Shown in pieces: positions 17,482 through 26,317 of a stretch of DNA of 62,114 bases. The stretch lies in assembly GCA_903864315.1 (NCBI GenBank), contig CAIPFK010000182.1:1-62114 (forward strand). The letters are read 5' to 3'. The translations under genes were made by a program, and so were the position numbers. The notes beneath the pieces are model-generated. The model was not told the origin of the DNA. It searched no databases and worked only from the letters and a program-made list of their open reading frames with translations. Source of the stretch: an uncultured Burkholderiales bacterium (GTDB lineage Bacteria > Pseudomonadota > Gammaproteobacteria > Burkholderiales > Burkholderiaceae_C). The first letter of the stretch is position 1. Each line of letters begins with the position of its first letter.

Positions 17482-17961
17482 ATGAGCCTAAAAGTTCGCC
17501 GAGTTGTCACAGGACACGACCACAATGGACACGCCATCGTGGAGATCGATGAGATTGCCCAAAACGTGATCAACAATCGCCCTGGAGCCACCTCCAGTGT
17601 TGTGTGGTCCACCCAGAGCTTTCCCGTCAACAACGATGGCTTTGAAGATCCCACAAAAACAAGCTTCAAAACGACCATCGACAATGGCACGATTTTTAGA
17701 GTGGTGCGCTTTGAACCCGGCGTCACACCTCGCAACCACAGAACTGACTCCATCGACTATGCCGTGGTGATGAGCGGGCAAATTGACATGGAGCTCGACA
17801 ACGGGGTGGTCACGACCTTGAGAGCTGGTGACGTGCTCATTCAACGCGGCACGGTTCACAATTGGGTCAATAAAACCCAAGAGGTCTGCATGATCGCATT
17901 TGTACTCATCAGCTCCAAGCCCGTGAGCGTGAACGGCAAACCCCTCAATGCGGTGGGTTGA
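17482..17961 (+). CDS. Cupin-domain protein
   Basis: A 159-residue cupin. The region around FEPGVTPRNHRTDSIDYAVV and the second motif GDVLIQRGTVHNWVN form a single cupin barrel with His ligands for a metal. This arrangement is common in small cupins found in aromatic-acid catabolic clusters, whose reactions are mostly unknown. It follows the alpha/beta hydrolase by 17 bases and is convergent with a Bug gene 11 bases downstream. AAGGAA precedes the ATG. Confidence 0.88.
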   Translation: MSLKVRRVVTGHDHNGHAIVEIDEIAQNVINNRPGATSSVVWSTQSFPVNNDGFEDPTKTSFKTTIDNGTIFRVVRFEPGVTPRNHRTDSIDYAVVMSGQIDMELDNGVVTTLRAGDVLIQRGTVHNWVNKTQEVCMIAFVLISSKPVSVNGKPLNAVG

Positions 17962-17972
17962 TCAAAAAAGGC

Positions 17973-18932
17973 TCACATGGCTTCGATCTTTGCCGCTTTG
18001 ACCGCATCTCTCATGCGGGCAACCTCGCCTTGAAAGAAGATGTTGATTTCTTGCGTATTTCGGTTGTCTGGAAAATAGCCGTCTCGTTGCATGATGCTCG
18101 AGACGGCGGGTACGGTGAGCGTGTCGCGAATGGCGGTGTTGAGCTTTTCCATCACGGCCTTGGGCGTCTTGCCCGGTGCAAAAAAGAGTCCCCACGAACC
18201 CACAGGCTCAAAACCAGGCGTCAAGTCTTTGAGGAGGGGCACATTGGGCAACTGACCAAAAGGTTTTGAGCCCGTGAAGGCCAGTGCCCTCACCCGCCCA
18301 TCGTTGACCAAGCTGAGCACCGAGGGGGGTGTCACAAACATCAATTGAATGCTCCCTCCTAGTAAACCTGTCATGACTTCAGAAGCCCCCTTGTAGGGGA
18401 TGTGCTCCAAATTAACGCCCGCTTTTTGTGCAAACATTTCTGTGGCCAAATGAATGATATTGCCCACACCCGGTGAGCCATACATCAGTCTTTCTTTCTT
18501 GGACAAGTCAATCAAATCGGCGATGCTTTTAACGCTCGACTTGGCGTCCACCAGCACGAGCATGCCGTCCAAAATTCCAACACTGGCGACGGCCTTCAAG
18601 TCGGTCAATAAATCGAAGCCGAGGTTTTTGTAAATATAGGGAGTAGAAGAAATCGAGGAGCTTGAAAATAGGAGCGTGTACCCATCAGGGTTGGCCTGCG
18701 CCACACTTCTGGCCGCAATCGTGCCGTTCGCACCCAAACGGTTTTCGACATAAAAAGGTTGATTCAAAGCAAGGGTGAGTTGCTGAGCGACGGTGTGGGC
18801 TTGAATATCAGGACCACTGCCAGATGCAAACCCGACCAAAATGCGAACGGGGTGATTGGGAAAGACTGGCGTTTGGGCAAGACCCAAGACACAAACAATC
18901 AATCCCGTGATGAAAACCAAAGTCGTGCGCAT
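17973..18932 (-). CDS. Bug-family periplasmic solute-binding protein
   Basis: A 319-residue Bug receptor. The signal peptide MRTTLVFITGLIVCVLGLAQ precedes FPNHPVRILVGFASGSGPDI; the first loop has GSGP in place of the usual AGGxxD, a small divergence. HIPYKGASEVMTGLL is the second loop. GGAG stands 9 bases before the ATG. It has a long 5' intergenic region of 351 bases that carries the shared 25-bp motif. No permease genes nearby. Confidence 0.92.
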   Translation of the reverse strand: MRTTLVFITGLIVCVLGLAQTPVFPNHPVRILVGFASGSGPDIQAHTVAQQLTLALNQPFYVENRLGANGTIAARSVAQANPDGYTLLFSSSSISSTPYIYKNLGFDLLTDLKAVASVGILDGMLVLVDAKSSVKSIADLIDLSKKERLMYGSPGVGNIIHLATEMFAQKAGVNLEHIPYKGASEVMTGLLGGSIQLMFVTPPSVLSLVNDGRVRALAFTGSKPFGQLPNVPLLKDLTPGFEPVGSWGLFFAPGKTPKAVMEKLNTAIRDTLTVPAVSSIMQRDGYFPDNRNTQEINIFFQGEVARMRDAVKAAKIEAM

Positions 18933-19283
18933 GGTGGGTTGCTCCGTGTGTATTTTTCTAAACCTGTCCGCGCTCTAGCCGTCTTGAGCTATTTGCAATC
19001 TAACCACTTTTGAACCCCGTGTCAATTGCAGCGCCGATCAAAGAGATTGTTTCAATTGATTCAGATCATGCACAGTGGACTGGACTTGAAAATGAATTCA
19101 TTGCAAGCAAAGGGGCTTGAACTTCAATGGCCTACAGTTCAAGAATGATTTGAATCAACGATCTGCGGCAAATACGTCAGCACCACCATCACCCACTAGG
19201 AGTAACCCTAGGACTCAAACCAGCGGTTTTAAAAAAAATACTTCAATCAAACAGCAAACACTGATGACGCCAACATTCGCCAC
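18933..19283. other. Intergenic region with dyad and shared motif
   Basis: No gene is visible in these 351 bases. They hold an inverted repeat TTGAACT N12 AGTTCAA (19117-19123 and 19136-19142) and the second copy of the shared motif (19192-19216). Both lie upstream of the minus-strand Bug gene starting at 18932. Confidence 0.55.
19192..19216 (-). promoter_or_regulatory. Shared 25-bp motif, copy 2 (upstream of a Bug gene)
   Basis: On the minus strand the core reads TAGGGTTACTCCTAGTGGG and contains TCCTAG twice, 12 bp apart. It lies 259 bases upstream of the Bug start at 18932. It shares an 11-base exact core with the copy at 39154. Confidence 0.6.
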
Positions 19284-20930
19284 TCAGCTTGCACTAAAAC
19301 CAAAATCAATCAGCGCTTGCTCCAAGAGTTTATTCCTTTGCACCTTGGCGCTGGCGGTCATGCCGATATTTTCAAACGTATCGATGAACTTCACATAGCG
19401 CGGCACTTTAAAGCCTGCACAGCGCTCGCGAGTCCATTCGATCAACTGATCCTCACTCAAGGTGGAACCCTCGACCTTGATCACATACGCCGCGGCGACT
19501 TGTAGGAGTCTTTTGTCGGGCACGCCCACCACCTGGGATTGCTTGACCTCGGGGTGTCCATTCAAGACGTTTTCCACATCTGCAGGGGCCACGTTTTCAC
19601 CGCCCACCCGAAACATGTCTTTCAATCGGTCAATAAAGCAAATGCGTCCGTCCTCGTCTGCAACCCCCATGTCCCCCGTGTGCAACCAACCTTCTGGGTC
19701 GATGGCCTTGGCGGTGGCGTCCGGCATTTTGTAATACCCCTTCATGACGGACCACCCGCGGATGCAAATCTCACCAGGCTCACCAGGCTTTAATTCCTCG
19801 GTGGTATTTTCTTTGAAGATTTTCACCTCCAATTCATACAAAGGCAGCGCAAAGCCCATGAGTCGCTTCTGTGGCGCTTCATCAAAAGGCGTCAGTACAC
19901 AGTTGGGGGAAGACTCGGACAATCCATAGCCTAGACCGATATCAGTCATGCCAAAGCGACTCACCAATTGATGGGCCACTTCAGAGCCGACCGCCGCCAT
20001 TCCTCCCCTCAACTTCAAATTCATGGTGGCGAAATCCGGATCATTCATCAGCATCAAAAACATGGTCTCATTGGCCGACGTCATGGTGCACTTTTCTTCG
20101 CGCATGACCTTGATGACAGTGGGCACGTGAAACGAGGCCGAGGTGATGTAACATGCGCCCGACACCATGGAAGCAATCATCGACAAGGTGGTCCCCGCCA
20201 CATGAAAAAGTGGCCTACCACTGAAATACCGATCGGTGCTGTTGAGCCCCAAGCGTTTGGAGACATGCCACGCATCAAGAATTAAATTTTGATGCGTGAG
20301 CATCGCCCCCTTGGGAAATGAGGTCGTGCCCGAGGTGTACTGGATGAGCGCAACATCACCTGGCGTGACTGTTGATGGGGCGGCCAAGCCCCCTTCTGCG
20401 AGGCTTGAAAAGCGAGCATAAGACATGGCCCCTGTGGGCACGTGGTCCCCCAAGACCACCACATGCTTTAAGAGCGGCAAAGCAGGATCGGGGAATTGTG
20501 CGTGGAGTGCTGGCGCAATGGAGCCCAGCATCTTGATGAAATCAATGTTCAAGAAGCGATCCACCACGAAGAGGAGTTTTGAATCCGACTGATGCAAGCA
20601 GTAGCGCAATTCCTCGGCTTTGAATCGGGTGTTGACCGGAATCACCACGCCACCGATCCAGTGCACCGCATAGGCGAGCACCACCCACTCGACACAGTTG
20701 CCCATGCACAGCGCAATGTGGTCGCCGTGCCCCAGGCCCAAACGACCCAAGCACTGCGCAGTTTGGGTGACCCGTTCGAGCAGCTCTCGGTAGGTGACCC
20801 GTTGGCCCTCGATCACGAGCGCATCTTGATCCCCCCAGAGCGCCTCAGCGCGTATCAAACCCTCTGGAATGGTTCGAAATTCGGGATGGCTCTCGGCTTT
20901 ACCAACAAGTTCGGATAAATTTTTCTTCAT
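19284..20930 (-). CDS. AMP-forming acyl-CoA ligase
   Basis: A 548-residue member of the acyl-adenylate-forming family. The P-loop YTSGTTSFPKGAMLTH, the A5 motif YGLSESSPN, the A7 TGDMG and A8 DRLKDMFRVGGENV motifs, and the C-terminal catalytic Lys in TASAKVQRNKL are all present. It activates a carboxylic acid to acyl-CoA with ATP giving AMP. The ATG at 20930 (MKKNLSELV) is preferred over an in-frame start at 20987. It is divergent from the Bug gene at 21037, with a perfect 7-bp dyad between them, which suggests that uptake and activation of one acid are coregulated. Confidence 0.92.
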   Translation of the reverse strand: MKKNLSELVGKAESHPEFRTIPEGLIRAEALWGDQDALVIEGQRVTYRELLERVTQTAQCLGRLGLGHGDHIALCMGNCVEWVVLAYAVHWIGGVVIPVNTRFKAEELRYCLHQSDSKLLFVVDRFLNIDFIKMLGSIAPALHAQFPDPALPLLKHVVVLGDHVPTGAMSYARFSSLAEGGLAAPSTVTPGDVALIQYTSGTTSFPKGAMLTHQNLILDAWHVSKRLGLNSTDRYFSGRPLFHVAGTTLSMIASMVSGACYITSASFHVPTVIKVMREEKCTMTSANETMFLMLMNDPDFATMNLKLRGGMAAVGSEVAHQLVSRFGMTDIGLGYGLSESSPNCVLTPFDEAPQKRLMGFALPLYELEVKIFKENTTEELKPGEPGEICIRGWSVMKGYYKMPDATAKAIDPEGWLHTGDMGVADEDGRICFIDRLKDMFRVGGENVAPADVENVLNGHPEVKQSQVVGVPDKRLLQVAAAYVIKVEGSTLSEDQLIEWTRERCAGFKVPRYVKFIDTFENIGMTASAKVQRNKLLEQALIDFGFSAS

Positions 20931-20973
20931 GAGCCTTAAAAAAACCTTCTTTGAATAGAACTGAGTTGGTATT

Positions 20974-20990
20974 AACTTGATGGTCAAGTT
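20974..20990. promoter_or_regulatory. Perfect inverted repeat between acyl-CoA ligase and Bug genes, candidate operator
   Basis: AACTTGA-TGG-TCAAGTT is a perfect 7-bp dyad centred in the 106-base divergent promoter region. The position would let one repressor control both genes. No TetR- or GntR-like gene is in the window. Confidence 0.55.
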
Positions 20991-21036
20991 GAATGTTTTC
21001 TAGTATAAAAGACGATGCACGACAAGGAGATCCGTG

Positions 21037-22020
21037 ATGACCCCCACCCAAAAAATGATTCCCCTGCTGCTGAGCCTCTCGATGTTGGGCTTGAGTTTGA
21101 TTGGCACCCCATTGAAAGCCCAAGACTTTCCAAATCGGTCCATCAAAGTGATTGTGCCTTATGGGCCCGGGGGCGTGGATCTGCAAGTCAGAGCCATGGT
21201 GCCCACCTTGACCAAGGCCTTGGGACAGTCTGTGGTCATTGAAAACAAAGAAGGTGGAGGCGCCACGGTGGGAACACTGGCTGTCAAAAATGCCCCAGCC
21301 GATGGCTACACCTTGCTCTTCACGGGGACGTCTGCGCTGGCGGTGGTGCCTCACTTGAGAAAAAACGTGGGATTTTCCATGGATGACTTTGCCGCCATTG
21401 GCAACGCCACCAGCACACCTCTCGTGGTGGCCACCCGCATTGACACGCCCTACACCACCTTGCCAGAGTTGATTGCTTATGCCCGGGTCAATCCTGGCAA
21501 AATCAACATGGGAACAGCGGGGATCGGCACCTCGACTCACATGGCCGGTGAGAGCTTTCAAATAGCGGCGGACATCAACTTCACCCACATCCCCTACCGC
21601 GGGGTGGGCGCTGCAACCCAGGCCATCTTGGGTGGCAACAGCGACATTGTCTTTGGCTTGCCCGGCGTCGTGGCACCCCACGTGCTCACCGGCAAAATGC
21701 GTGTCTTGGCCAGCATGGGCACCAAACGCTCAGAATTCTTCCCAAATCAACCCACCCTCGTGGAGTCGGGTTACAACGTGACTGAAATCACCCGTTTTGG
21801 TTTCTTTGCACCGAAAAACACGCCTGCGGCAGTTCAATCCAAACTCATAGATGCGGTGGCCAAAGCCGCCAAAGACAACGACTTCATCACGTCCATGCGC
21901 GCGAGCAGCACGACGGTGCTCTACTTGAATCCTGCTGAGCTCAAAGCTGCGGTGGACGATGAGTCCGCTTATTGGTCCAAAATCCTCAAGAACCCAAAGC
22001 TCAGCAGCCTACTCGAATAA
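21037..22020 (+). CDS. Bug-family periplasmic solute-binding protein
   Basis: A 327-residue Bug receptor. A signal peptide (MTPTQKMIPLLLSLSMLGLS...) runs to about KAQ, then FPNRSIKVIVPYGPGGVDLQ forms the first loop, and HIPYRGVGAATQAIL the second. The AAGGAGA site six bases upstream fixes the ATG at 21037. Divergent from the acyl-CoA ligase across a shared dyad; convergent with the BtuB-like gene. The likely ligand is a carboxylate that the neighbouring ligase activates. Confidence 0.93.
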   Translation: MTPTQKMIPLLLSLSMLGLSLIGTPLKAQDFPNRSIKVIVPYGPGGVDLQVRAMVPTLTKALGQSVVIENKEGGGATVGTLAVKNAPADGYTLLFTGTSALAVVPHLRKNVGFSMDDFAAIGNATSTPLVVATRIDTPYTTLPELIAYARVNPGKINMGTAGIGTSTHMAGESFQIAADINFTHIPYRGVGAATQAILGGNSDIVFGLPGVVAPHVLTGKMRVLASMGTKRSEFFPNQPTLVESGYNVTEITRFGFFAPKNTPAAVQSKLIDAVAKAAKDNDFITSMRASSTTVLYLNPAELKAAVDDESAYWSKILKNPKLSSLLE

Positions 22021-22037
22021 AGGGCCTTGGGCCTTGC

Positions 22038-23903
22038 TCAATCCTTGGGCTGCCAAGTCAGGCCAATGTAGGCATTGAACCCAGGGGTTGCGTAGCCGTT
22101 GGCCAATTGATAAAAGCGATTGGTCACGTTGTTGAGTCGAGCTATAAACCGCCATGCCCCATCGATGGGCTTGTTGGCCGTGAGGTTGACCCAACTGTAC
22201 GGGGCCAAGCGAGTGGCATTGGCCGCGTCATCAAAGCGCTCACCCACGTATTGAAGCTCAGTACCGAGCGTCCAACCCAAAAGCGGCACATCGGCAGTGA
22301 GCATGAATTGCTGCCGCGCTCGGCGAGCCAAGTATTTGCCCGTGTCTTGATTCTTGGGCTTCATCAAGTCCAAGGATCCACCCAGTTTGACCTGTCCCAC
22401 CAATGTGGCGGCACTCAAAGTGGCGCCACCCATGCGGGCATGTCCGGTGTTGCCATAGCAACCGGCATACATGCCAACACCATTGAGACAACTGCCTGCC
22501 CCACTCACGTAGTTGATCAGGTTGTTGACATCGTTTTGATAGACCACGAGACTTGCGCGCTCGCGATCAGATGCCCACCTCAGACCCAACTCCTTGTTGT
22601 TGGACGTTTCTGGCAGCAAACTCGCAACCCCATACACACTGAAGCGCTGGTACAAGGTGGGAGCACGAAATGCGGTTGCTGCTGATGCCGTGACTCGCCA
22701 CTCGGGCGTGATGGCATAACCATAGTTCAAGGCGCCAGTGGATTTGGTCCCAAACTGACTGTTGACATCATGCCTTGCATTCGCTTGCAAAGCATGAAAC
22801 CCAAGTTTCAGTCCATAACCGAGTGCCAAGGCATTTTGCGCCCTCAAGGTGTTGGCGCTCGGTTGGGTTCCTGCGTTTTGTAGCCGATCTTCGCGCCTCT
22901 CCAGATCGGCGGTCATGGTGCCAGGCCCCCACTTCAATTCATTGTGAAAGAGATAGGTGCTCACCTGGGTTTGGGTGATGTAGACCGATGGGCTTGACTC
23001 ATACCGATCTGTGCCTTGGGTCCAACCCAAACGGCTTGTCCAAAGCTCACTCCAAGCTGAGCCCCAGTTCAAGCCCAGCGTTTGCAAATGCTGTTTGCCC
23101 ACATCTGTGGTGGGTGGCAGCGAGCCATAGGCGTCGTAGCCCGCATGAAGCACATTGTCCAACACAGACAGGTCGACTTGTTGATTCGCATCAAGCTTCA
23201 AACCCATTCGTCCTGAAAAAGATTGGTTTTTAAAGCCGTCTTTGTCGGTATTGCTGCTGCTTGGCTGAGCATTGAAGCCAGTGCTTTTTTCCTCTGCAAT
23301 CCCCAAAGCATAGTCAAGTCGTCCCTCACCCCCACGCACTGAGGTGTTGATTTTGGTGGTGTTGTAGGACCCCAAGCCCACAGCGATGGACGGAGAAAAA
23401 CCAGGTTTTCCTTTGCGCGTGAAAATTTGAACCACTCCAGCCACAGCATCGGAGCCGTAGATGGCTGCAGCGGGGCCTCGCAGCACCTCGATGCGATCGA
23501 CCTGGGCCAAGGGAATGGCTTCCCAAGGAGCCCCCCCAGTGGATTGTGAGTCGATGCGGATGCCGTCCACAAAGACAGCCGTGAAGCGACTCTCCGCCCC
23601 GCGAATGAAAACACCCGTGGTGGATGCGGGACCTCCAGTTTGTGAAATCGACACACCCGGCAAATGAGAGAGCACGTCGGAGATGACGAAGGCGCCACTT
23701 CGATCGATTTGTTCACGTTCAATGATGGTGATGTCCGACAAAACATCAGCGAGTGGCGTTTCGGTTCGAGTGGCGGTCACCACCACTGGCATCAAGACGG
23801 TGCTTTGCTGCGCGTGGGTCGCGCAGTCCAAACAAAGGATGAAAACGCAAAAAACGATGGCTCGGGCTTGCAAAGCCGAGCGCAAACAAGTTTGGGACAA
23901 CAT
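22038..23903 (-). CDS. btuB: TonB-dependent outer-membrane receptor, BtuB-like (cobalamin)
   Basis: A 621-residue TonB-dependent receptor. After a signal peptide, the TonB box and plug domain are seen in PVVVTATRTETPLADVL and DVLSHLPGVSISQTGG, with VLRGPAAAIYGSDAVAGVV in the plug; the rest is a 22-strand barrel ending in a terminal aromatic strand (YIGLTWQPKD). Length and the TATRTETP opening are BtuB-like. A cobalamin riboswitch lies upstream, so B12 or a corrinoid is the likely cargo. The ATG at 23903 is used; a TTG at 23918 is in frame. No BtuCDF transporter is in the window. Confidence 0.88.
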   Translation of the reverse strand: MLSQTCLRSALQARAIVFCVFILCLDCATHAQQSTVLMPVVVTATRTETPLADVLSDITIIEREQIDRSGAFVISDVLSHLPGVSISQTGGPASTTGVFIRGAESRFTAVFVDGIRIDSQSTGGAPWEAIPLAQVDRIEVLRGPAAAIYGSDAVAGVVQIFTRKGKPGFSPSIAVGLGSYNTTKINTSVRGGEGRLDYALGIAEEKSTGFNAQPSSSNTDKDGFKNQSFSGRMGLKLDANQQVDLSVLDNVLHAGYDAYGSLPPTTDVGKQHLQTLGLNWGSAWSELWTSRLGWTQGTDRYESSPSVYITQTQVSTYLFHNELKWGPGTMTADLERREDRLQNAGTQPSANTLRAQNALALGYGLKLGFHALQANARHDVNSQFGTKSTGALNYGYAITPEWRVTASAATAFRAPTLYQRFSVYGVASLLPETSNNKELGLRWASDRERASLVVYQNDVNNLINYVSGAGSCLNGVGMYAGCYGNTGHARMGGATLSAATLVGQVKLGGSLDLMKPKNQDTGKYLARRARQQFMLTADVPLLGWTLGTELQYVGERFDDAANATRLAPYSWVNLTANKPIDGAWRFIARLNNVTNRFYQLANGYATPGFNAYIGLTWQPKD

Positions 23904-23930
23904 GGTGCCAACTTTCAATTCAAAGGTTCA

Positions 23931-23955
23931 CCCCCCAACGCTCCCCGTTGGTGGG
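23931..23955 (-). promoter_or_regulatory. GC-rich hairpin just upstream of the btuB start
   Basis: Arms 23931-23940 and 23946-23955 pair with one mismatch around a 5-base loop, ending about 28 bases before the ATG at 23903. The 3' arm carries a G-rich run, and the hairpin could take part in riboswitch control of translation. No U tract follows, so it is not an obvious terminator. Confidence 0.45.
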
Positions 23956-24070
23956 TATGACCAGAGCCCATGAAAAGAAAGCAGCAAAGCGCAAGAACTG
24001 GCGCACGTGCAAACGCACCCCAAAATCTGATTGGCCATGCATGAATTCCCACGTTCATGGATTCCACGAG

Positions 24071-24257
24071 TTGAAGCCGGTATCCGGGCTGATGAGATCA
24101 GAACTTAACCTTCCCAAGCCTGAGGCTCAGTGGTATTTGAAATTCCTTGGTGTCAGTGAAGACACCCTCATTCACCGTTGCGGGGACAGCATGGTCGCTC
24201 TTGCGAACTCCAATTTCCCGTTTAACTGTTTCTTTGAATCAGAAACAAGCACTTCAA
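24071..24257 (-). promoter_or_regulatory. Cobalamin (B12) riboswitch
   Basis: Read on the minus strand, the conserved blocks of the class appear in order: GTTAAACGGGAA (24215-24226), CCCCGCAACGGTGA (24172-24185), ACCACTGAGCC (24124-24134), GGGAAGG (24109-24115) and AGCCCGGATACCGGCT (24075-24090). A 6-bp P1 helix can form between TTGAAG (24252-24257) and CTTCAA (24071-24076). It stands 168 bases upstream of a BtuB-like receptor, the classical target, and should lower expression when cobalamin is plentiful. Confidence 0.9.
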
Positions 24258-24420
24258 ACTTGATGTTAGCACAGGTGAGAGTCGTGTTGAATGCAGACAT
24301 CCACGGTGTTGACTCGACTGGAATGGATTCACCCAGCCAGCCGATGACCGTTGTCGAAGACTCGTACCAAAGCACCGACTGATGAAGGTGGGCCCAATTT
24401 GCAAAGCCTATCAGCTTGTG

Positions 24421-24465
24421 ATCGGCTATTGGAGGTATTGATCAACACCTCCAATAGACACCGAT
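24421..24465. terminator. Long hairpin downstream of the tannase gene, possible terminator
   Basis: CTATTGGAGGT (24426-24436) and ACCTCCAATAG (24447-24457) are perfect 11-bp arms around a 10-base loop. ATCGG/CCGAT adds 5 bp outside a 3-base bulge. It begins 34 bases after the tannase stop on the minus strand and insulates it from the riboswitch. There is no U run, so it may be factor-assisted or stabilise the mRNA end. Confidence 0.5.
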
Positions 24466-24498
24466 CCAACAAACACATCTCTCATCGAGTCGATTCAA

Positions 24499-26166
24499 CT
24501 ATTGACAGCTAAAGTTCGCTGCATTTCCGACATCACTGTTCGCAGCACCCGTGAACTTGGCCGTTTTCGGGAAGGCACACAGTGGACGTGTTCTTGATGC
24601 AGGTGCTGTTGAGAAGGCCGAGCCCGATGCCACCACGGCATCAGGCGCTACGCCCTTTTCTACCCAGTTCATCAAGGGGGTGAGCATGTCAAATTGATCT
24701 GTAGAGGATCCTCCACTGCAGTGTCCCATATTGGGAACCAAGTAGAGTCGAGAGAAGTTTTGACTGTTGCTGTATTTGCTGTTGATGCTTTTAAAATAAT
24801 TGATGGTGTAATTGGCCGAGGGTCCTGGATCACTGGCGCCGTGATACCAAATCACTTTTCCGCCTTTATTGACAAATCCATCAATATTGGTTGAAGTTGC
24901 AACCACCGGGTGATTGGATTGCAAACGTGCTGGATCAAAATCAAAGTTCCAGCTCTTGTAGGGGACCAAGGTCGGAATTTGTGGGCTGATGTAGTAGCCG
25001 ACTTGGTTGGTTCCAAGGGCCAAATTACCAGGGGCCGCTGTGGCTGTTCCAATGTTTCGTGTGGGAATGCCAGCCGGTGACATGAATCCACCATCATAAG
25101 GATAGCCCTCCACTTTGGTTCCACTGGGCACGACAACGGAGGAACCTGCACTGGTCACTGGGCCTTGATTGATTCTTTTGATCGCGACAATTTGGTCGCT
25201 ACTCAAACAAGAGTCGGTCTTGGCGCCACTACACTTCAAGGGCTGAGATGACTTGAACACATAGGTTGCAGGATCAAACTTGCATGAGCCTGGGTTGTCA
25301 ATCACGCCATCGACTGCACCGTCGTTGGCGTCACAGGCTTCTAGGATTGCTTTGGTAAAGAGGGATTGATCCGCCAGCGTAAACGACTGGCTAAATTGTG
25401 CATTGCCACTGGCATCTTTTGACACCAAGCTCGCGATGGACTGCAGTGAATTGATCTCACTCTCCGTGATGGCGGTCAAATCGTACACGGGGTCCCCGGC
25501 AACAACACCATCAAAATAACTGGGAAAGCGCTGCATGAATTCCATCCCCTGGCGACCTCCAGTGGAGCACCCCACATGGTAGGAATAATCGGGCGCTTTG
25601 CCGTAAAACGTCTTGATGATTGATTTCGCTGTTTGCGCGGCTTTGTCTATTGACCCATACCCCCAATCCAGCGTCGCGTTGGGTTCAGACAAAAAATCCA
25701 AGGTTGATTTTCCAGCAGCCGTTAAAACCGAATTTGCATGACCACCATCTTGTGCGATGACCGCCCAACCCTGTGCCAGTGCAGGAGTCAAACTGCCGGC
25801 CACTCCAACGGCCGCGGGGACGGACCCTTCAGAGCCTCCTCCACCTTGAAACATGAAACGCCCATTCCAGTTCAGTGGCAACCTCATCTCAAAAGACGTT
25901 CCGTAAGAAACCTTGTCCCCGCCTATGTAGGCGCCGGCAACACCAGTCACCAAACAGTGCTCGGGCAAGGTGTAGTTGCTCACCACCGTACCGCTTGGAA
26001 CGATGGTGCTAGAAGAAATTGTCGAATTGGGAATCGGTAAAGTCGATGAAGTGGAGGCCAAGAAAGTGCACATGCTTGTCAACTGGCCACGCTGATCTAC
26101 ACTGGTTGAACAAGATGCCAATAAAGCCATCACGATACTGAACAAGGATATGGAGATTAACTTCAT
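24499..26166 (-). CDS. Tannase/feruloyl-esterase family lipoprotein
   Basis: A 555-residue secreted esterase. The N-terminus MKLISISLFSIVMALLASC has a lipobox with Cys19, so it is probably membrane-anchored on the periplasmic or outer side. The nucleophile motif GCSTGGRQG and the C-terminal VPNMGHCSGG (catalytic His) are those of the tannase/feruloyl esterase/MHETase family; a catalytic Asp is expected about 35 residues before the His. Substrates are esters of aromatic acids such as gallate, ferulate or terephthalate, and the exact one is unknown. Its product could feed the aromatic-type genes elsewhere in the window, but that is inference. Confidence 0.9.
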   Translation of the reverse strand: MKLISISLFSIVMALLASCSTSVDQRGQLTSMCTFLASTSSTLPIPNSTISSSTIVPSGTVVSNYTLPEHCLVTGVAGAYIGGDKVSYGTSFEMRLPLNWNGRFMFQGGGGSEGSVPAAVGVAGSLTPALAQGWAVIAQDGGHANSVLTAAGKSTLDFLSEPNATLDWGYGSIDKAAQTAKSIIKTFYGKAPDYSYHVGCSTGGRQGMEFMQRFPSYFDGVVAGDPVYDLTAITESEINSLQSIASLVSKDASGNAQFSQSFTLADQSLFTKAILEACDANDGAVDGVIDNPGSCKFDPATYVFKSSQPLKCSGAKTDSCLSSDQIVAIKRINQGPVTSAGSSVVVPSGTKVEGYPYDGGFMSPAGIPTRNIGTATAAPGNLALGTNQVGYYISPQIPTLVPYKSWNFDFDPARLQSNHPVVATSTNIDGFVNKGGKVIWYHGASDPGPSANYTINYFKSINSKYSNSQNFSRLYLVPNMGHCSGGSSTDQFDMLTPLMNWVEKGVAPDAVVASGSAFSTAPASRTRPLCAFPKTAKFTGAANSDVGNAANFSCQ

Positions 26167-26317
26167 CGGTATTGACCCTTTTTATTTTTGATGAAGGAAT
26201 TTTTCTCCTTTAAAGAGTTTTCATCAATGAATGGAAACCCTTACCAGAAATTGTGCAATTCGCTTGGCCTGTCTTGGATCCTTGGAGCACTTTCATGTTG
26301 AGTTGTAGCCCCCTTTT

